A stretch of 64,000 nt of DNA from Winogradskyella ludwigii (GCF_013403985.1 NZ_JABFDF010000008.1:124001-188000); one strand, 5' to 3'; positions 1 through 10,061 are shown, counted from the first letter of the stretch. Made by a program: numbers and translations. The notes: generated by a model from the letters alone, not told the origin.

Positions 1-173
1 TTTTCAGGGTACCAACCAAAAGCATCAGGCAATAAACCTTTAGCGTCTAATCGCGATTTGGAAGGTTCAAAAATAGTATCGTCGCTTCCTGTGACGTTGT
101 AACCTTTATTGTGAAGTGCTAAGGCTAAATTGTGCATTGCAGCACCACCAATTGCTATAAAATGTACGTTCAT
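1..173 (-). CDS. mpl: Mpl/MurC-type Mur ligase, N-terminal fragment (gene runs off the window)
   Basis: Only the first 57 or so codons lie in the window. They read MNVHFIAIGGAAMHNLALAL and continue with a TGSDD segment, which is the N-terminal Rossmann-like domain of Mur ligases of the MurC/Mpl group. The wording IGGAAMHNLA fits the flavobacterial Mpl-like proteins, which ligate the recycled tripeptide L-Ala-gamma-D-Glu-meso-DAP to UDP-MurNAc in the cytoplasm; MurC itself is the alternative. The ATG is at 171-173 and a -7 box sits four bases before it. The catalytic and C-terminal domains are outside the window, so the Mpl versus MurC choice is inferred from the N-terminus only. Confidence 0.8.
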   Translation of the reverse strand, partial: MNVHFIAIGGAAMHNLALALHNKGYNVTGSDDTIFEPSKSRLDAKGLLPDAFGWYPE

Positions 174-177
174 AAAA

Positions 178-185
178 CAAATATA
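178..185 (-). promoter_or_regulatory. -7 promoter element TATATTTG before the Mur ligase
   Basis: This is an exact match to the Bacteroidota -7 consensus TAnnTTTG on the minus strand. Its last G is separated from the ATG at 173 by only TTTT, so transcription would begin at or next to the start codon. A second exact box, TATCTTTG at 244-251 minus, could give a longer leader. No clear -33 TTTG is seen. Confidence 0.45.
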
Positions 186-327
186 ATAGAACTTAAACTT
201 GTAACCGAAAATGAATTTAAAAAACTATTACACAGAGAAGGTACAAAGATATACTGAGAAAAACATATAAATGAACAACTTGGTTATTCACTGACCAAAT
301 TGCCTACTGAAGACTGTGGACTGAGAA

Positions 328-1272
328 TTAAATTGTCTCCTTAAACTCCTGAAAAACTTCCAATTCAGGCAATCCAGAAATCGCCTTATCAATCCAAACT
401 AACGCTTCTGTAGAATTATTTCTATGTTTATAAATCTGCGATAAACGATAATAAGCCCATTCTTTTGGCACTCCATCTTTAGCGGAATGATTTGACAAAT
501 ATGCTTTTAAACATTTTTCGCCTTTATCTAATTGAATATTATAATCTGCACTAACTTTTCCTATTTGATAATGCATGGCATTACGTTGGTGCTTTTGTTT
601 TGCTTCTTCTAAATTACTAATCGCTTTTTCAGGTTGTTCTTGGCCTTCGTAGAATTCTGTTAACTTTTCATAACAGGTTACAGAGCCACCTACTTTTATG
701 GCGAGTCTGTAATATTTTTCGGCGAGTTCTGGTTCGTCGTCATATTCATAAACATAGCCTTTTGCTAAATAACCATCGACTTTAGATAATTCCTCCAATT
801 GTTCCGCATAACTTAATGCCTTAGAAAAACTACCTCCAATAACACCTGGTAAGGATACATATAATTCTACTAAAGCCCAACGCGCTTCAATATGTTTGGG
901 ATCTAACTGCGCCGCTTTATGGAACGCATCTTTAACATCTCCAATAATTCCGAGTGCTCTAATTTTACTAATACTCAAGGCTTTCATACCTAAAGCACCA
1001 CCATATTTATAATGATAATTGGCATTATTTGGGCGTTTTTGCTTTAAAATTTGATATTGCGCAATAGCATCGTCCCACTTTTTCTGATGTCCATAAGCAT
1101 CACCTAACAGTTCAATTGCTTTTAGATCATTTGGATTGTCTTCTAAGAATACTGACATTTCAGCTTCTGCTTTTACAAATTCCTTTTTTGCAATAAATGT
1201 CTCAGCATTCTCAAAAGAAGTTTGAGAAAAGCACATTGAAGAAATAAAAAACACCAACAAATATTTATACAT
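328..1272 (-). CDS. Secreted TPR-repeat protein
   Basis: A 314-residue protein with an N-terminal signal peptide (about residues 1-16, ending CFSQ) followed by tetratricopeptide helices over most of its length. TPR-like units are visible around residues 19-85 (AEMSVFLEDNPNDLKAIELLGDAY region), 120-160 and 190-290. TPR proteins are scaffolds for protein contacts, so a periplasmic adaptor role is likely, but no partner or enzyme activity can be read from the sequence. It is transcribed divergently from the large alpha-2-macroglobulin gene, so the two may share a regulatory region. A near-consensus -7 box (TATTTTCG) lies about 20 bases upstream of the ATG. Confidence 0.8.
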   Translation of the reverse strand: MYKYLLVFFISSMCFSQTSFENAETFIAKKEFVKAEAEMSVFLEDNPNDLKAIELLGDAYGHQKKWDDAIAQYQILKQKRPNNANYHYKYGGALGMKALSISKIRALGIIGDVKDAFHKAAQLDPKHIEARWALVELYVSLPGVIGGSFSKALSYAEQLEELSKVDGYLAKGYVYEYDDEPELAEKYYRLAIKVGGSVTCYEKLTEFYEGQEQPEKAISNLEEAKQKHQRNAMHYQIGKVSADYNIQLDKGEKCLKAYLSNHSAKDGVPKEWAYYRLSQIYKHRNNSTEALVWIDKAISGLPELEVFQEFKETI

Positions 1273-1384
1273 AGAATAATGGTCTCGTTTTGCGAAAATA
1301 CAATTTAATAACGCTCAGTTTCCTCAACAAATTGTTAACTTCACTCATCTAAATGAACCTTTTACTCATTTCTCCTGTTTTTGG

Positions 1385-1403
1385 AATACATTTTGAATGT
1401 ATT
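1385..1403. repeat. Perfect 19-bp palindrome in the TPR/A2M divergent promoter region
   Basis: AATACATT and AATGTATT form perfect 8-bp arms around a TTG spacer, 20 bases upstream of the preferred A2M start. The size and position suggest a dimeric regulator site, but no factor can be named. AT-rich intergenic DNA produces short palindromes by chance, so this is moderate evidence only. Confidence 0.4.
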
Positions 1404-1423
1404 TTGCTATAAATATAAATCAC

Positions 1424-4400
1424 ATGAAACACTATATATCGCTATTTATGTTAATCTGCTTTGCTTCTTTTTCTAACGCTCAAAATGATTTTGAAAATCA
1501 ATGGAAAGAAGTGACTAAACTTGAAAATGAAGGATTAACAAAAAGTGCTTCTGACTTGGTTGAAACTATTTATAAAGATGCAGTAAAAGCAGAAAACACT
1601 AATCAACGTGTAAAAGCTTTACTATTTATAAGTAAGTATATGTTAACGCTCGAAGAAGATGCACAACTTAACATTGTTAATCGTTTTAAATCTGAAATTG
1701 ATGCTACAAAAGACATCGTAACCAAGCGTCTTTTAGAGAATATGCTAGCCACCATGTATTGGCAATATTTTCAACAAAGTCGTTATCAATTTTACAACAG
1801 AACAAAAACCTCTGAAAAAGTAAGCGATGATTTTAGAACCTGGGATTTAGAAACTATTTTTAATGAAATCCATACCTATTACCAACGCTCTCTAGAAAAT
1901 GGTATTTTGCTACAACAAGAACCGTTGAGCAACTATAGTTTATTATTAAATGAAGCCGAAAACTCCAAAGACTTTCGCCCAACGTTATATGATTTATTAA
2001 GTCATAATGCCTTAAGCTTTTACAAAACTGACGAAAGTAGCATTACACAACCTTCGTATAAATTTATAATTGATAATGAAGATTTTATTGCAAGCAGCAA
2101 CATCTTTATCAATGCAGATTTAAACTCTAAAGACACGTTATCGCTACAACGTAATGCTTTAAAAATATATCAGAATTTAATAAAATTCCATCGTCATAAA
2201 AAAGAAACCAAAGCATTTGTAGATGTAGATATAGAACGCTTGAATTTTGTAAAACAACATGCTACATTCAAAAATGCAGAAGATGTACTTATTGAAACTT
2301 TAAAGTCAGAATCAGCAGCATTAAAGACTTCTGAGTTATCGGCTTTATATGATTATGAAATTGCTTTAGCATATCAACGTCAAGGCAATACTTATTACTT
2401 TAATCTTGAAGACAGCGCATCCAAGTATAAAAACCGTTGGAAATTAAAAGAAGCTATAGCCATTTGTAATGCTGTAACTGAAAAATTCCCAGAAAGCATT
2501 GGCGCACAAAAATGTGCGGTTTTAATTGAGCAGATTAAACAACCGAATTTACATTTACAAGCCGAAGAATTTATAGGAATCAATTTGCCTTCAAGAACCT
2601 TAGTGACGTATAAGAATTTAGAAAAGTTAGATTTTAAAATTTATAAAGTCTCTAACAGTCAATTAAAACGTTACAATAACATTTACAGAACTGAAGAAAA
2701 AGAAGCTTTTTTCAAAAAACTGAATCCTATTGAAACATTTTCGAGTGCATTAAAAACGGAAGATGATTATCAAAATCACAGTACTGAAATTATATTACCA
2801 AATTTAGCCAATGGCTTATATTTAATTAAAGCCAACACAGCCACTAAAGACAATGTTTTTGCAACTACGCATATCCAAGTTACAGATTTGGTATTGGTTG
2901 AAAGCTACGAAAACAGTCATCATTTTTACCAGATTATAGACAGACATAATGGCGAACCAAAAGTAGATGCTGCCATAGAGTTATCCTATTCAAATAACAG
3001 AAACAACAATAGAAAAACGAAATCATTTACAACAGACCGTTTTGGGAAATTCGAGATTAAAAAAGATAATAATTACTATAGAGATGTACAAATTAAAGTA
3101 AAAACTAAAAATGACACTGGTTATTTTGGTAAATTCTACATCAATAGGACCTACGACAACAGCCCAAATAATGATACACATTATAGAAACTTCTTGTTTA
3201 CTGACCGCAGTATTTACAGACCAGGACAATCAGTTTACTTTAAAGGTATTGCAACTAAATCTAAAAATGGAAAAACAGAAGTTTCAGCAGATGAGGCTGC
3301 AAAATTGAGGTTGAAAAATGTGAATGGCGAAGTGGTTAGTGAACTCTTATTGCAGACCAATGAATTTGGTTCCGTACATGGTGAATTTATATTACCTAAC
3401 GATGGCTTAACTGGTAATTTCACTATTGAAATGTTTTCTCATAATTCTACATATGCTTATATCTCAGTTGAAGAATACAAGCGACCTAAGTTTAAAACCG
3501 AATTTCAACCTGTTACTGAAACTTATAAAGTAAACGATAGTATTACCGTAAACGGAACAGCTATAGCTTTTTCTGGTAGCAACATTACAGATGCCAAAGT
3601 GGTTTATCGTGTAAAAAGAAATGTGCGTTTTCCTAATTGGTACTATTGGAGGCGCTCGTATTTTAATGCGGAAGCCCAAGAAATCACCTTTGGTGAAACA
3701 AAAACAAATGCTAAAGGCGAATTTGAAGTCAGCTTTAAAGCTTTACCAGATGACAGTGTTTCTAAAGACAACCTTCCTGTTTTTAATTACGAAATTACAG
3801 CAGACGTTACTGATATAAATGGAGAAACACGCTCTAGCTCTACCATTGTAAATATTGGTTACCATGCTATGACGCTCAATATTTCAGCACCTCAGAAAAT
3901 TAATAAGGGTAAAAACGAGATAGAATTCTCTATAAATTCGCAAAATCTAAATGGACAATTTACACCTGCAATAGGGGAATTAAAAATCTATAAACTCAAT
4001 GCACCAAACCGTGTTTTAAGAACAAGACCTTGGCAAGCACCAGATTATCAAACACTCTCTGAAACAGAATTTAAAACCCTATTTCCGCATGAAGCTTATG
4101 ACAACGAAGGTTTATTAACCAATTGGAAAAAAGGAGACGAAGTTTTTAGCACAACATTTGACACTGAAAAGAACAAAACCATAACGCTTAAAAAACTTAA
4201 GAAATGGAATTCTGGTCAATACATTATTGTTGCAGAGAGTAAAGATAAATTTGGGCAACCTATAAAAGACCAAATCTTCACATCGCTTTTTAGCGATAAA
4301 GATAAGACAGTAGCGGACAACCAAATCTATGAAGTACAGTTAGATAAAACAACCTACGATGTGAATTCTATTGCAAAACTAACCTTAGGTTCTGCCGCTA

Positions 4401-7400
4401 AAAACATCACAGTTACTGTAGAAGTTGAAAAGGACAACACAATTATAATGACACAGTTAGTCCAACTCAATAATTCTAAAAAAACAATTAGTATTCCTGT
4501 AACAGAAAGTGATTTAGGCGGATTTACAGTACATACATCTTTTGCCGCTTTTAACGAATTTAAATCTCAAAGTTTTAACATTAACGTACCTTATCCGAGT
4601 ACTGATTTAGACATTGAAACCACCACTTTTAGAGATAAATTACAACCAGGACAAGATGAAACTTGGAGTTTTAAAATTAAAGGACCTAAAGGAGATAAAG
4701 TGTCTGCCGAATTATTAGCAAGCATGTATGATGCCTCTTTAGATGAATTTAAAGGACACCATTGGAGTTTTAATCCTATTAGCAATCCCAATTATTCTGG
4801 AAGAATTTATAAAAACTCAAGACAGAGTTTTGGACACACAAGCTTTAGAATTCATAATCAATTCAAAACTACAGCATCTTACCCTTACCAAGGTTACGAC
4901 CAATTAAACTGGTTTGGTTTTTATATTGGAAATAACAGCCGTTACATGTTTAAACGGAAAACACTTAGTGCAGTAGAAGATGATGTTCCTACAATGTCAT
5001 TAAACGAAGTACTTTCAGGACAAGCGGCTGGAGTAAATGTATCAACTGCACCTGGTCAACCAGACCAAGATACGACTATAATAATTAGAGGCAGAAATTC
5101 CGTAAATGGTGAAACTAGCCCTTTATACATTATAAATGGTGTTCCGGTTGATGAAATAACGTTTCGTAAATTGAATGAAAGTGATATTTCAGAAATAAAA
5201 GTTTTAAAAAGCGAAGAAGCTATTGCCCTATATGGAGACAGAGGTGCTGGTGGAGTAATACTAATTAAAACATCGCGTGCTTTTCTGAACACTGAACAAA
5301 TAAAAGTCCGAAAAAACCTAAACGAAACAGCCTTCTTCTTTCCACAATTACAAACCGATAAAGAAGGTAACGTCAGTTTCAACTTTACAGCACCAGAGGC
5401 TTTAACTAAATGGAAATTGCAATTATTGGCGCACACTAAAACTTTAGAAAGTGGCACTACACAATTAACTACGGTTACACAAAAAGAGTTAATGGTAATA
5501 CCTAATACACCTCGTTTTTTAAGAGAAGGTGATAAAATTAGAATCAGCACTAAAATTGCTAATCTTACAGAAAACGCTTTAGATGGTGTTGCTCAATTAT
5601 TGCTTACAGACCCAATTACAGGTAAATCGATTGATGGTGAATTATCTAATGCTTATAATGATTTAGGTTTTAAAGTAGATGCCAAAGGCAATACACAAGT
5701 AACTTGGAATTTAGAAATCCCAAAAGGCATACAAGCTGTACAATATAAAATTATTGCTAAAGCTGGTGATTTTAGTGATGGCGAACAAAATGCCTTGCCT
5801 GTTTTATCTAACAGAATGCTAGTTACGGAAACGATGCCAATGTGGATTCGTTCTAATGAGACCAAAACATTCACTTTAGATAAACTGAAGAATACTACGT
5901 CAACAACACTTACCAATCATAAGTTGACATTAGAAATGACTTCAAATCCGGCTTGGTATGCTGTACAAGCGTTGCCGTATTTAATGGAATATCCTTATGA
6001 GTGTAATGAGCAAACATTTTCGCGTTATTATGCAAATGCATTAGCACAACATATTGTAAAATCGAATCCTAAAATTGAAGCAGTATTCAATCAATGGAAA
6101 TCGACTGATGCATTACTCTCAAATTTAGAAAAGAACCAAGAATTGAAATCATTATTGATTCAAGAAACACCTTGGTTACGTGATGCACAATCTGAAACCG
6201 AACAGAAAAAACGTATTGGGTTATTATTCGACCTAAATAAAATGAATAACGAATTACAATCTGCCATAAGAAACCTAAAGAACAACCAACACAGTTCTGG
6301 AGCTTGGCCTTGGTTTAATGGTGGACGCGATAATCGCTACATCACGCAACATATTATTGCTGGATTTGGGCATCTTAAGAAACTAAATGTCATTCAGAGC
6401 AATAGCGAGGAATCTATGATTCAAAATGCAGTACGTTATTTAGATATAGAGTTTATTCAAGAATATAAAGACATCAGAAAATATAATAAAGATGCCGATT
6501 TGAGTAAAGACCATTTATCGCAAATGCAACTGCATTATTTATACACACGTAGTTTTTATCCTGAAGTAAAGCCTAGTTCTGAAGTGCAGAAAATTATGGA
6601 TTATTATCAGACTCAGATTCAAAACTATTGGTTAAAACGTTCATTATATGCCAAAGGATTAATGGCTTTAACCATGAACCGAATGGACGATTCTAAAACA
6701 GCTGGTAAGATTATAAAATCTTTAAAAGAAAATAGTATTACTTCAGATGAATTAGGCATGTACTGGAAAGCAAATACAAATTCTTGGCATTGGTACCAAG
6801 CACCAATTGAAACACAAGCGCTCATGATTGAAGCATTTTCTGAAGTTGGAAATGAAATACAGAGTGAAGCGAAAAATCTCACAGACATTGATAACCTAAA
6901 AATTTGGTTACTAAAGAACAAACAAACCAATCAATGGAAAACCACTAAAGCAACGACTGAAGCAGTATATGCTTTACTACTTCAAGGAAGCGATTGGCTT
7001 AGCGTTACGGAACAAGTGGACGTTAAAGTTGGTAATGAAACTATTTCGCCTGAAACATTAGACAACGTAAAAGTGGAGGCTGGTACTGGTTATTATAAAA
7101 CCTCTTGGACAGGTTCTGAAATTAAATCAGAACAGGCTGATGTAACTATTACTAAAAAAGGAGAAGGTATTGCTTGGGGAGCTTTATACTGGCAATATTT
7201 TGAAAATTTAGATAAAATCACCTCAGCAGAGACACCATTAAAATTGAGCAAGAAATTATTCTTAAAAACCAATACAGAAAAAGGCGAAGAGATTACTGAG
7301 ATTACGAAAGACTCAAAATTAAAAGTTGGTGACTTAGTAAGAGTGAGAATAGAATTAAGAACAGACCGAACTATGGAGTTTGTGCACTTAAAAGATATGC

Positions 7401-7654
7401 GAGCTGCAGGTTTTGAACCTATTAACGTTTTATCGCAATACAAATGGCAAGATGGTTTAGGTTATTATGAAAGCACTAAAGACGCTGCCACTAATTTCTT
7501 TATGGACTATTTACCAAAAGGCATTTATGTATTTGAATACGATTTACGTGTAAATAATGCTGGTGATATGAGTAATGGCATTAGTACCATTCAATCAATG
7601 TATGCGCCAGAATTTAGCAGTCATAGTGAAGGTGTACGAATTTTAGTGGACTAA
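1424..7654 (+). CDS. Alpha-2-macroglobulin family protein with an inserted SusC-like TonB plug domain
   Basis: A 2076-residue exported protein. The start at 1424 (MKHYISLFML) places a normal signal peptide ending SNA at the N-terminus; an in-frame ATG at 1397 would add nine residues. An MG2-type macroglobulin domain begins near residue 593 (DRSIYRPGQSVYFKG). The A2M domain starts near 1303 (FFFPQLQTDKEGNVSFNF) and the thioester motif Cys-Asn-Glu-Gln has its Cys at 1527, within a helical thioester domain. Bacterial A2Ms are thought to trap proteases in the periplasm or at the envelope. Unusually, residues about 1181-1286 are a TonB receptor plug of SusC type, with LSGQAAGVNV, IIIRGRNSVNG, PLYIINGVP and ALYGDRGAGGVILIKTS, placed just before the A2M domain where the bait region lies. 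No beta-barrel follows, so it is not a transporter. There is no lipobox. The stop overlaps the convergent LytTR gene by four bases. Confidence 0.9.
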   Translation: MKHYISLFMLICFASFSNAQNDFENQWKEVTKLENEGLTKSASDLVETIYKDAVKAENTNQRVKALLFISKYMLTLEEDAQLNIVNRFKSEIDATKDIVTKRLLENMLATMYWQYFQQSRYQFYNRTKTSEKVSDDFRTWDLETIFNEIHTYYQRSLENGILLQQEPLSNYSLLLNEAENSKDFRPTLYDLLSHNALSFYKTDESSITQPSYKFIIDNEDFIASSNIFINADLNSKDTLSLQRNALKIYQNLIKFHRHKKETKAFVDVDIERLNFVKQHATFKNAEDVLIETLKSESAALKTSELSALYDYEIALAYQRQGNTYYFNLEDSASKYKNRWKLKEAIAICNAVTEKFPESIGAQKCAVLIEQIKQPNLHLQAEEFIGINLPSRTLVTYKNLEKLDFKIYKVSNSQLKRYNNIYRTEEKEAFFKKLNPIETFSSALKTEDDYQNHSTEIILPNLANGLYLIKANTATKDNVFATTHIQVTDLVLVESYENSHHFYQIIDRHNGEPKVDAAIELSYSNNRNNNRKTKSFTTDRFGKFEIKKDNNYYRDVQIKVKTKNDTGYFGKFYINRTYDNSPNNDTHYRNFLFTDRSIYRPGQSVYFKGIATKSKNGKTEVSADEAAKLRLKNVNGEVVSELLLQTNEFGSVHGEFILPNDGLTGNFTIEMFSHNSTYAYISVEEYKRPKFKTEFQPVTETYKVNDSITVNGTAIAFSGSNITDAKVVYRVKRNVRFPNWYYWRRSYFNAEAQEITFGETKTNAKGEFEVSFKALPDDSVSKDNLPVFNYEITADVTDINGETRSSSTIVNIGYHAMTLNISAPQKINKGKNEIEFSINSQNLNGQFTPAIGELKIYKLNAPNRVLRTRPWQAPDYQTLSETEFKTLFPHEAYDNEGLLTNWKKGDEVFSTTFDTEKNKTITLKKLKKWNSGQYIIVAESKDKFGQPIKDQIFTSLFSDKDKTVADNQIYEVQLDKTTYDVNSIAKLTLGSAAKNITVTVEVEKDNTIIMTQLVQLNNSKKTISIPVTESDLGGFTVHTSFAAFNEFKSQSFNINVPYPSTDLDIETTTFRDKLQPGQDETWSFKIKGPKGDKVSAELLASMYDASLDEFKGHHWSFNPISNPNYSGRIYKNSRQSFGHTSFRIHNQFKTTASYPYQGYDQLNWFGFYIGNNSRYMFKRKTLSAVEDDVPTMSLNEVLSGQAAGVNVSTAPGQPDQDTTIIIRGRNSVNGETSPLYIINGVPVDEITFRKLNESDISEIKVLKSEEAIALYGDRGAGGVILIKTSRAFLNTEQIKVRKNLNETAFFFPQLQTDKEGNVSFNFTAPEALTKWKLQLLAHTKTLESGTTQLTTVTQKELMVIPNTPRFLREGDKIRISTKIANLTENALDGVAQLLLTDPITGKSIDGELSNAYNDLGFKVDAKGNTQVTWNLEIPKGIQAVQYKIIAKAGDFSDGEQNALPVLSNRMLVTETMPMWIRSNETKTFTLDKLKNTTSTTLTNHKLTLEMTSNPAWYAVQALPYLMEYPYECNEQTFSRYYANALAQHIVKSNPKIEAVFNQWKSTDALLSNLEKNQELKSLLIQETPWLRDAQSETEQKKRIGLLFDLNKMNNELQSAIRNLKNNQHSSGAWPWFNGGRDNRYITQHIIAGFGHLKKLNVIQSNSEESMIQNAVRYLDIEFIQEYKDIRKYNKDADLSKDHLSQMQLHYLYTRSFYPEVKPSSEVQKIMDYYQTQIQNYWLKRSLYAKGLMALTMNRMDDSKTAGKIIKSLKENSITSDELGMYWKANTNSWHWYQAPIETQALMIEAFSEVGNEIQSEAKNLTDIDNLKIWLLKNKQTNQWKTTKATTEAVYALLLQGSDWLSVTEQVDVKVGNETISPETLDNVKVEAGTGYYKTSWTGSEIKSEQADVTITKKGEGIAWGALYWQYFENLDKITSAETPLKLSKKLFLKTNTEKGEEITEITKDSKLKVGDLVRVRIELRTDRTMEFVHLKDMRAAGFEPINVLSQYKWQDGLGYYESTKDAATNFFMDYLPKGIYVFEYDLRVNNAGDMSNGISTIQSMYAPEFSSHSEGVRILVD

Positions 7655-8391
7655 AAACTTAATTGATCTTTAAAAATATAAGATTGTCTTCTGGAGATTT
7701 CAACTTCTTCTCCAGAATTCATTTCTATTTTAAGTTTCCCATTAAACCAAGACACCACTTTATTTACATGATTTATATTAATAATCTGCTGTCTATTAGC
7801 TCTAAAAAACACATCTGAAGGTAGTTTTTCTTCAATCTGAGCCAATGATTTATAGATTAAAGGTTTATTGGAATCAAAAAAGACGCGAGTATAATTACCA
7901 ACAATTTCAAAAAGTGAAATATCTTTAATTTTAACTAACCAGCAATTTTCACCGTCTTTAATAAAGATCTGTTTTTCTAATGTTAGTCCGCCTCCTCCTT
8001 CTTCTACTCTTTCGGTTGTCTCAGACGTAGAAGTACTTTTTTCAATGACTTTAGTGATAGAACTCGAAAAACGTTTTTGGCTAATAGGCTTCAATAAATA
8101 ATCGAAGGCATTGTACTCAAAAGATTTAATGGCATAATCATCAAAAGCGGTTGTAAAAATAGTTATTGGTACGTTATCTAGCATTTCTAGAAGCTCAAAA
8201 CCATCTTTTTCTGGCATATTAATATCCAAAAAAAGTAAATCAGGATTTGTTTTATTAATCAACTCAAAACCTTCATCTACATTTTCTGCTTCACCAATAA
8301 GCTCTATTTCATTATGTGCTTTTAATAGCTCTTTTAACTCATTACGAGCCAAACGTGAATCTTCTACAATAACAGCATTTAATGTTTTCAT
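7651..8391 (-). CDS. LytTR-family response regulator
   Basis: A 246-residue response regulator. Residues 1-120 are a receiver domain with acidic residues at the N-terminus (VEDS), phospho-acceptor Asp56 in DLLFLDINMP, and the switch Thr/Lys region further on. Residues about 140-246 are a LytTR DNA-binding domain (FFRANRQQIININHVNKV). It overlaps the upstream histidine kinase by four bases (ATGA type), so the pair is translationally coupled and forms a LytS/LytR-like two-component system. Such regulators bind imperfect direct repeats near promoters; the target genes are unknown. Confidence 0.93.
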   Translation of the reverse strand: MKTLNAVIVEDSRLARNELKELLKAHNEIELIGEAENVDEGFELINKTNPDLLFLDINMPEKDGFELLEMLDNVPITIFTTAFDDYAIKSFEYNAFDYLLKPISQKRFSSSITKVIEKSTSTSETTERVEEGGGGLTLEKQIFIKDGENCWLVKIKDISLFEIVGNYTRVFFDSNKPLIYKSLAQIEEKLPSDVFFRANRQQIININHVNKVVSWFNGKLKIEMNSGEEVEISRRQSYIFKDQLSF

Positions 8392-9446
8392 ACAACTGGC
8401 ATTTTAATAGTGGCAACCACATTATTTTCTAATTCTTTTAAAGTAAAAGTCGCATTTTGGCCATAAAGCAATTCTAAACGCTTCTTTATATTTTTTAAAC
8501 CTACTTGTGTAGAATTCTCGCTTTTTTGAAGTGTTCCAGAATTAGTCACTTCTATATGTAATTGACCATCTTTTATAAAAGTTGACAAGGTGACCTGACC
8601 ACCTTTCTTTATATTCGAAATACCATGTTTTAGTGAATTCTCGACCAACATTTGAATAATCATTGGTGGAATTTGTTTGTTTAAAGCGTCTTCATCAATA
8701 TGAGTTTCAAATTGTAAACGATCTTCAAACTGAATTTTAGAAATTTCAACATAATTTTCTACCATTTCTAATTCATCTTCTAATGAAATAGAATTCAACT
8801 CACTTTTAGTCAGTGAATACCTTAAGGTCTCAGATAAATTAGTCAACATATTTCTAGCCACATCAGCATCCTCTAACATTAATCCACGAATATTATTTAG
8901 GCTATTAAACATAAAATGTGGATTTATTTGCCCTTTCAAGGTATTGAGTTGGGACTCTTTTAAATTGGCTTCTAATTGTAATTGTTTTACTTTAATAGTA
9001 TTAATATAATACACTAATTTAAGTGTTAATACCACAAACAACCAAACCACAAAGTAGGCAAAAAAATGAGGCACATTGGTTAACTTTTGTACTAAGGTTA
9101 AGTCTACACTCTCATTCAAAAAATAATTAGCCGGAATATTTAACATTGGCCATAGTAAACAGTGATAAATAACTTGGGTTACCACTATAACAGCTATAAG
9201 TTTATAAATATCGCTTTTAGAATAATCACCTATATTAAAATAATTTTCGATAAAATATAGAATAATAAAAGACAAAACAAAACCCAATAATCCGCACAAG
9301 ACACCTTCTGACAAAAGGTAATACATTCTATTAGGTGAATCTCCACCACCATAGGTAATCTTATCTATGGTTAACATAAAAAGCGCAAATAAAATCCACC
9401 CAAAAAAGTTTATTATCCAGTATTTATAATTTGTTAAAAGTTTCAT
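8388..9446 (-). CDS. LytS-type sensor histidine kinase
   Basis: A 352-residue membrane kinase. About four hydrophobic segments occupy residues 10-150, followed by a coiled linker and a HisKA-like LytS domain with phospho-acceptor His177 in INPHFMFNSLNN, then an HATPase region (MIIQMLVENSLKHGI and VGLKNIKKRL). The sensor part is entirely transmembrane with no large extracellular domain, so the signal is probably membrane-borne or carried by a partner. It is the middle gene of an apparent minus-strand operon: membrane protein, kinase, regulator. Confidence 0.92.
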   Translation of the reverse strand: MKLLTNYKYWIINFFGWILFALFMLTIDKITYGGGDSPNRMYYLLSEGVLCGLLGFVLSFIILYFIENYFNIGDYSKSDIYKLIAVIVVTQVIYHCLLWPMLNIPANYFLNESVDLTLVQKLTNVPHFFAYFVVWLFVVLTLKLVYYINTIKVKQLQLEANLKESQLNTLKGQINPHFMFNSLNNIRGLMLEDADVARNMLTNLSETLRYSLTKSELNSISLEDELEMVENYVEISKIQFEDRLQFETHIDEDALNKQIPPMIIQMLVENSLKHGISNIKKGGQVTLSTFIKDGQLHIEVTNSGTLQKSENSTQVGLKNIKKRLELLYGQNATFTLKELENNVVATIKMPVV

Positions 9447-9500
9447 TTACGCTTTTTAGTGTATGTACCTATTATTTGCAAGATATGAGATAAAACGTGT

Positions 9501-10013
9501 TTATTGCAACTGTAGTTCATATTCCATTGTGCTTTCTAATGATGCAATTTCTTTTTCTGTTTTTTTGTATGATACATATCCAAAAACACCTACGAAAGAT
9601 ATATACGCCGATATACTTAAAATACCTGAAACATTAGAGTCAAAATGAATAGATGCTGAAGGTATTAGTGTTAACACCCAAAACGCGATAAAATACATTT
9701 CATATTTTTTTCGATTAATCATATAGGTTTTGAATTTAGAGATACTTGAAACTAAAGAGGTTTGTGTATATGATTTTTGCTTAATATCTTTTAGGGATAA
9801 AAATTTATCTATAAAAAATACTATGGCTAAAATGCCCATAAGTAATAGCATCACATAAAGGTTATTTTCTCTGTATCGAATGGCAAGTCCAATTGATACT
9901 CCAATTAATATAAACGACGAAAGCTTGGCCATTTTTGCTCCTATTAATAATTTTTCAAATGTTTTCAATTGCTTTTGAAAAGTGTCTTGCTTGGTTTGGT
10001 TTGAATTTTTCAT
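9501..10013 (-). CDS. Four-helix membrane protein leading the LytS/LytTR operon
   Basis: The ATG at 10013 gives 170 residues (MKNSNQTKQDTFQKQL). An upstream TTG at 10079 is open but would translate the tandem repeat and is less likely. Two pairs of hydrophobic helices are visible, about residues 33-70 and 100-145, separated by a polar loop rich in Lys and Ser. I do not recognise the family. It ends 54 bases before the histidine kinase on the same strand, so co-transcription is likely and it may be an accessory sensor or modulator of the kinase. Its leader is unusual because a 44-base tandem repeat abuts the start. Confidence 0.7.
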   Translation of the reverse strand: MKNSNQTKQDTFQKQLKTFEKLLIGAKMAKLSSFILIGVSIGLAIRYRENNLYVMLLLMGILAIVFFIDKFLSLKDIKQKSYTQTSLVSSISKFKTYMINRKKYEMYFIAFWVLTLIPSASIHFDSNVSGILSISAYISFVGVFGYVSYKKTEKEIASLESTMEYELQLQ

Positions 10014-10015
10014 AA

Positions 10016-10061
<46 letters not shown>

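Noticed and set aside
5056..5550. Long open frame on the minus strand inside the A2M gene
   Set aside because: It is antisense to the clearly coding plug and A2M domains, and its translation has no domain or protein-like pattern.
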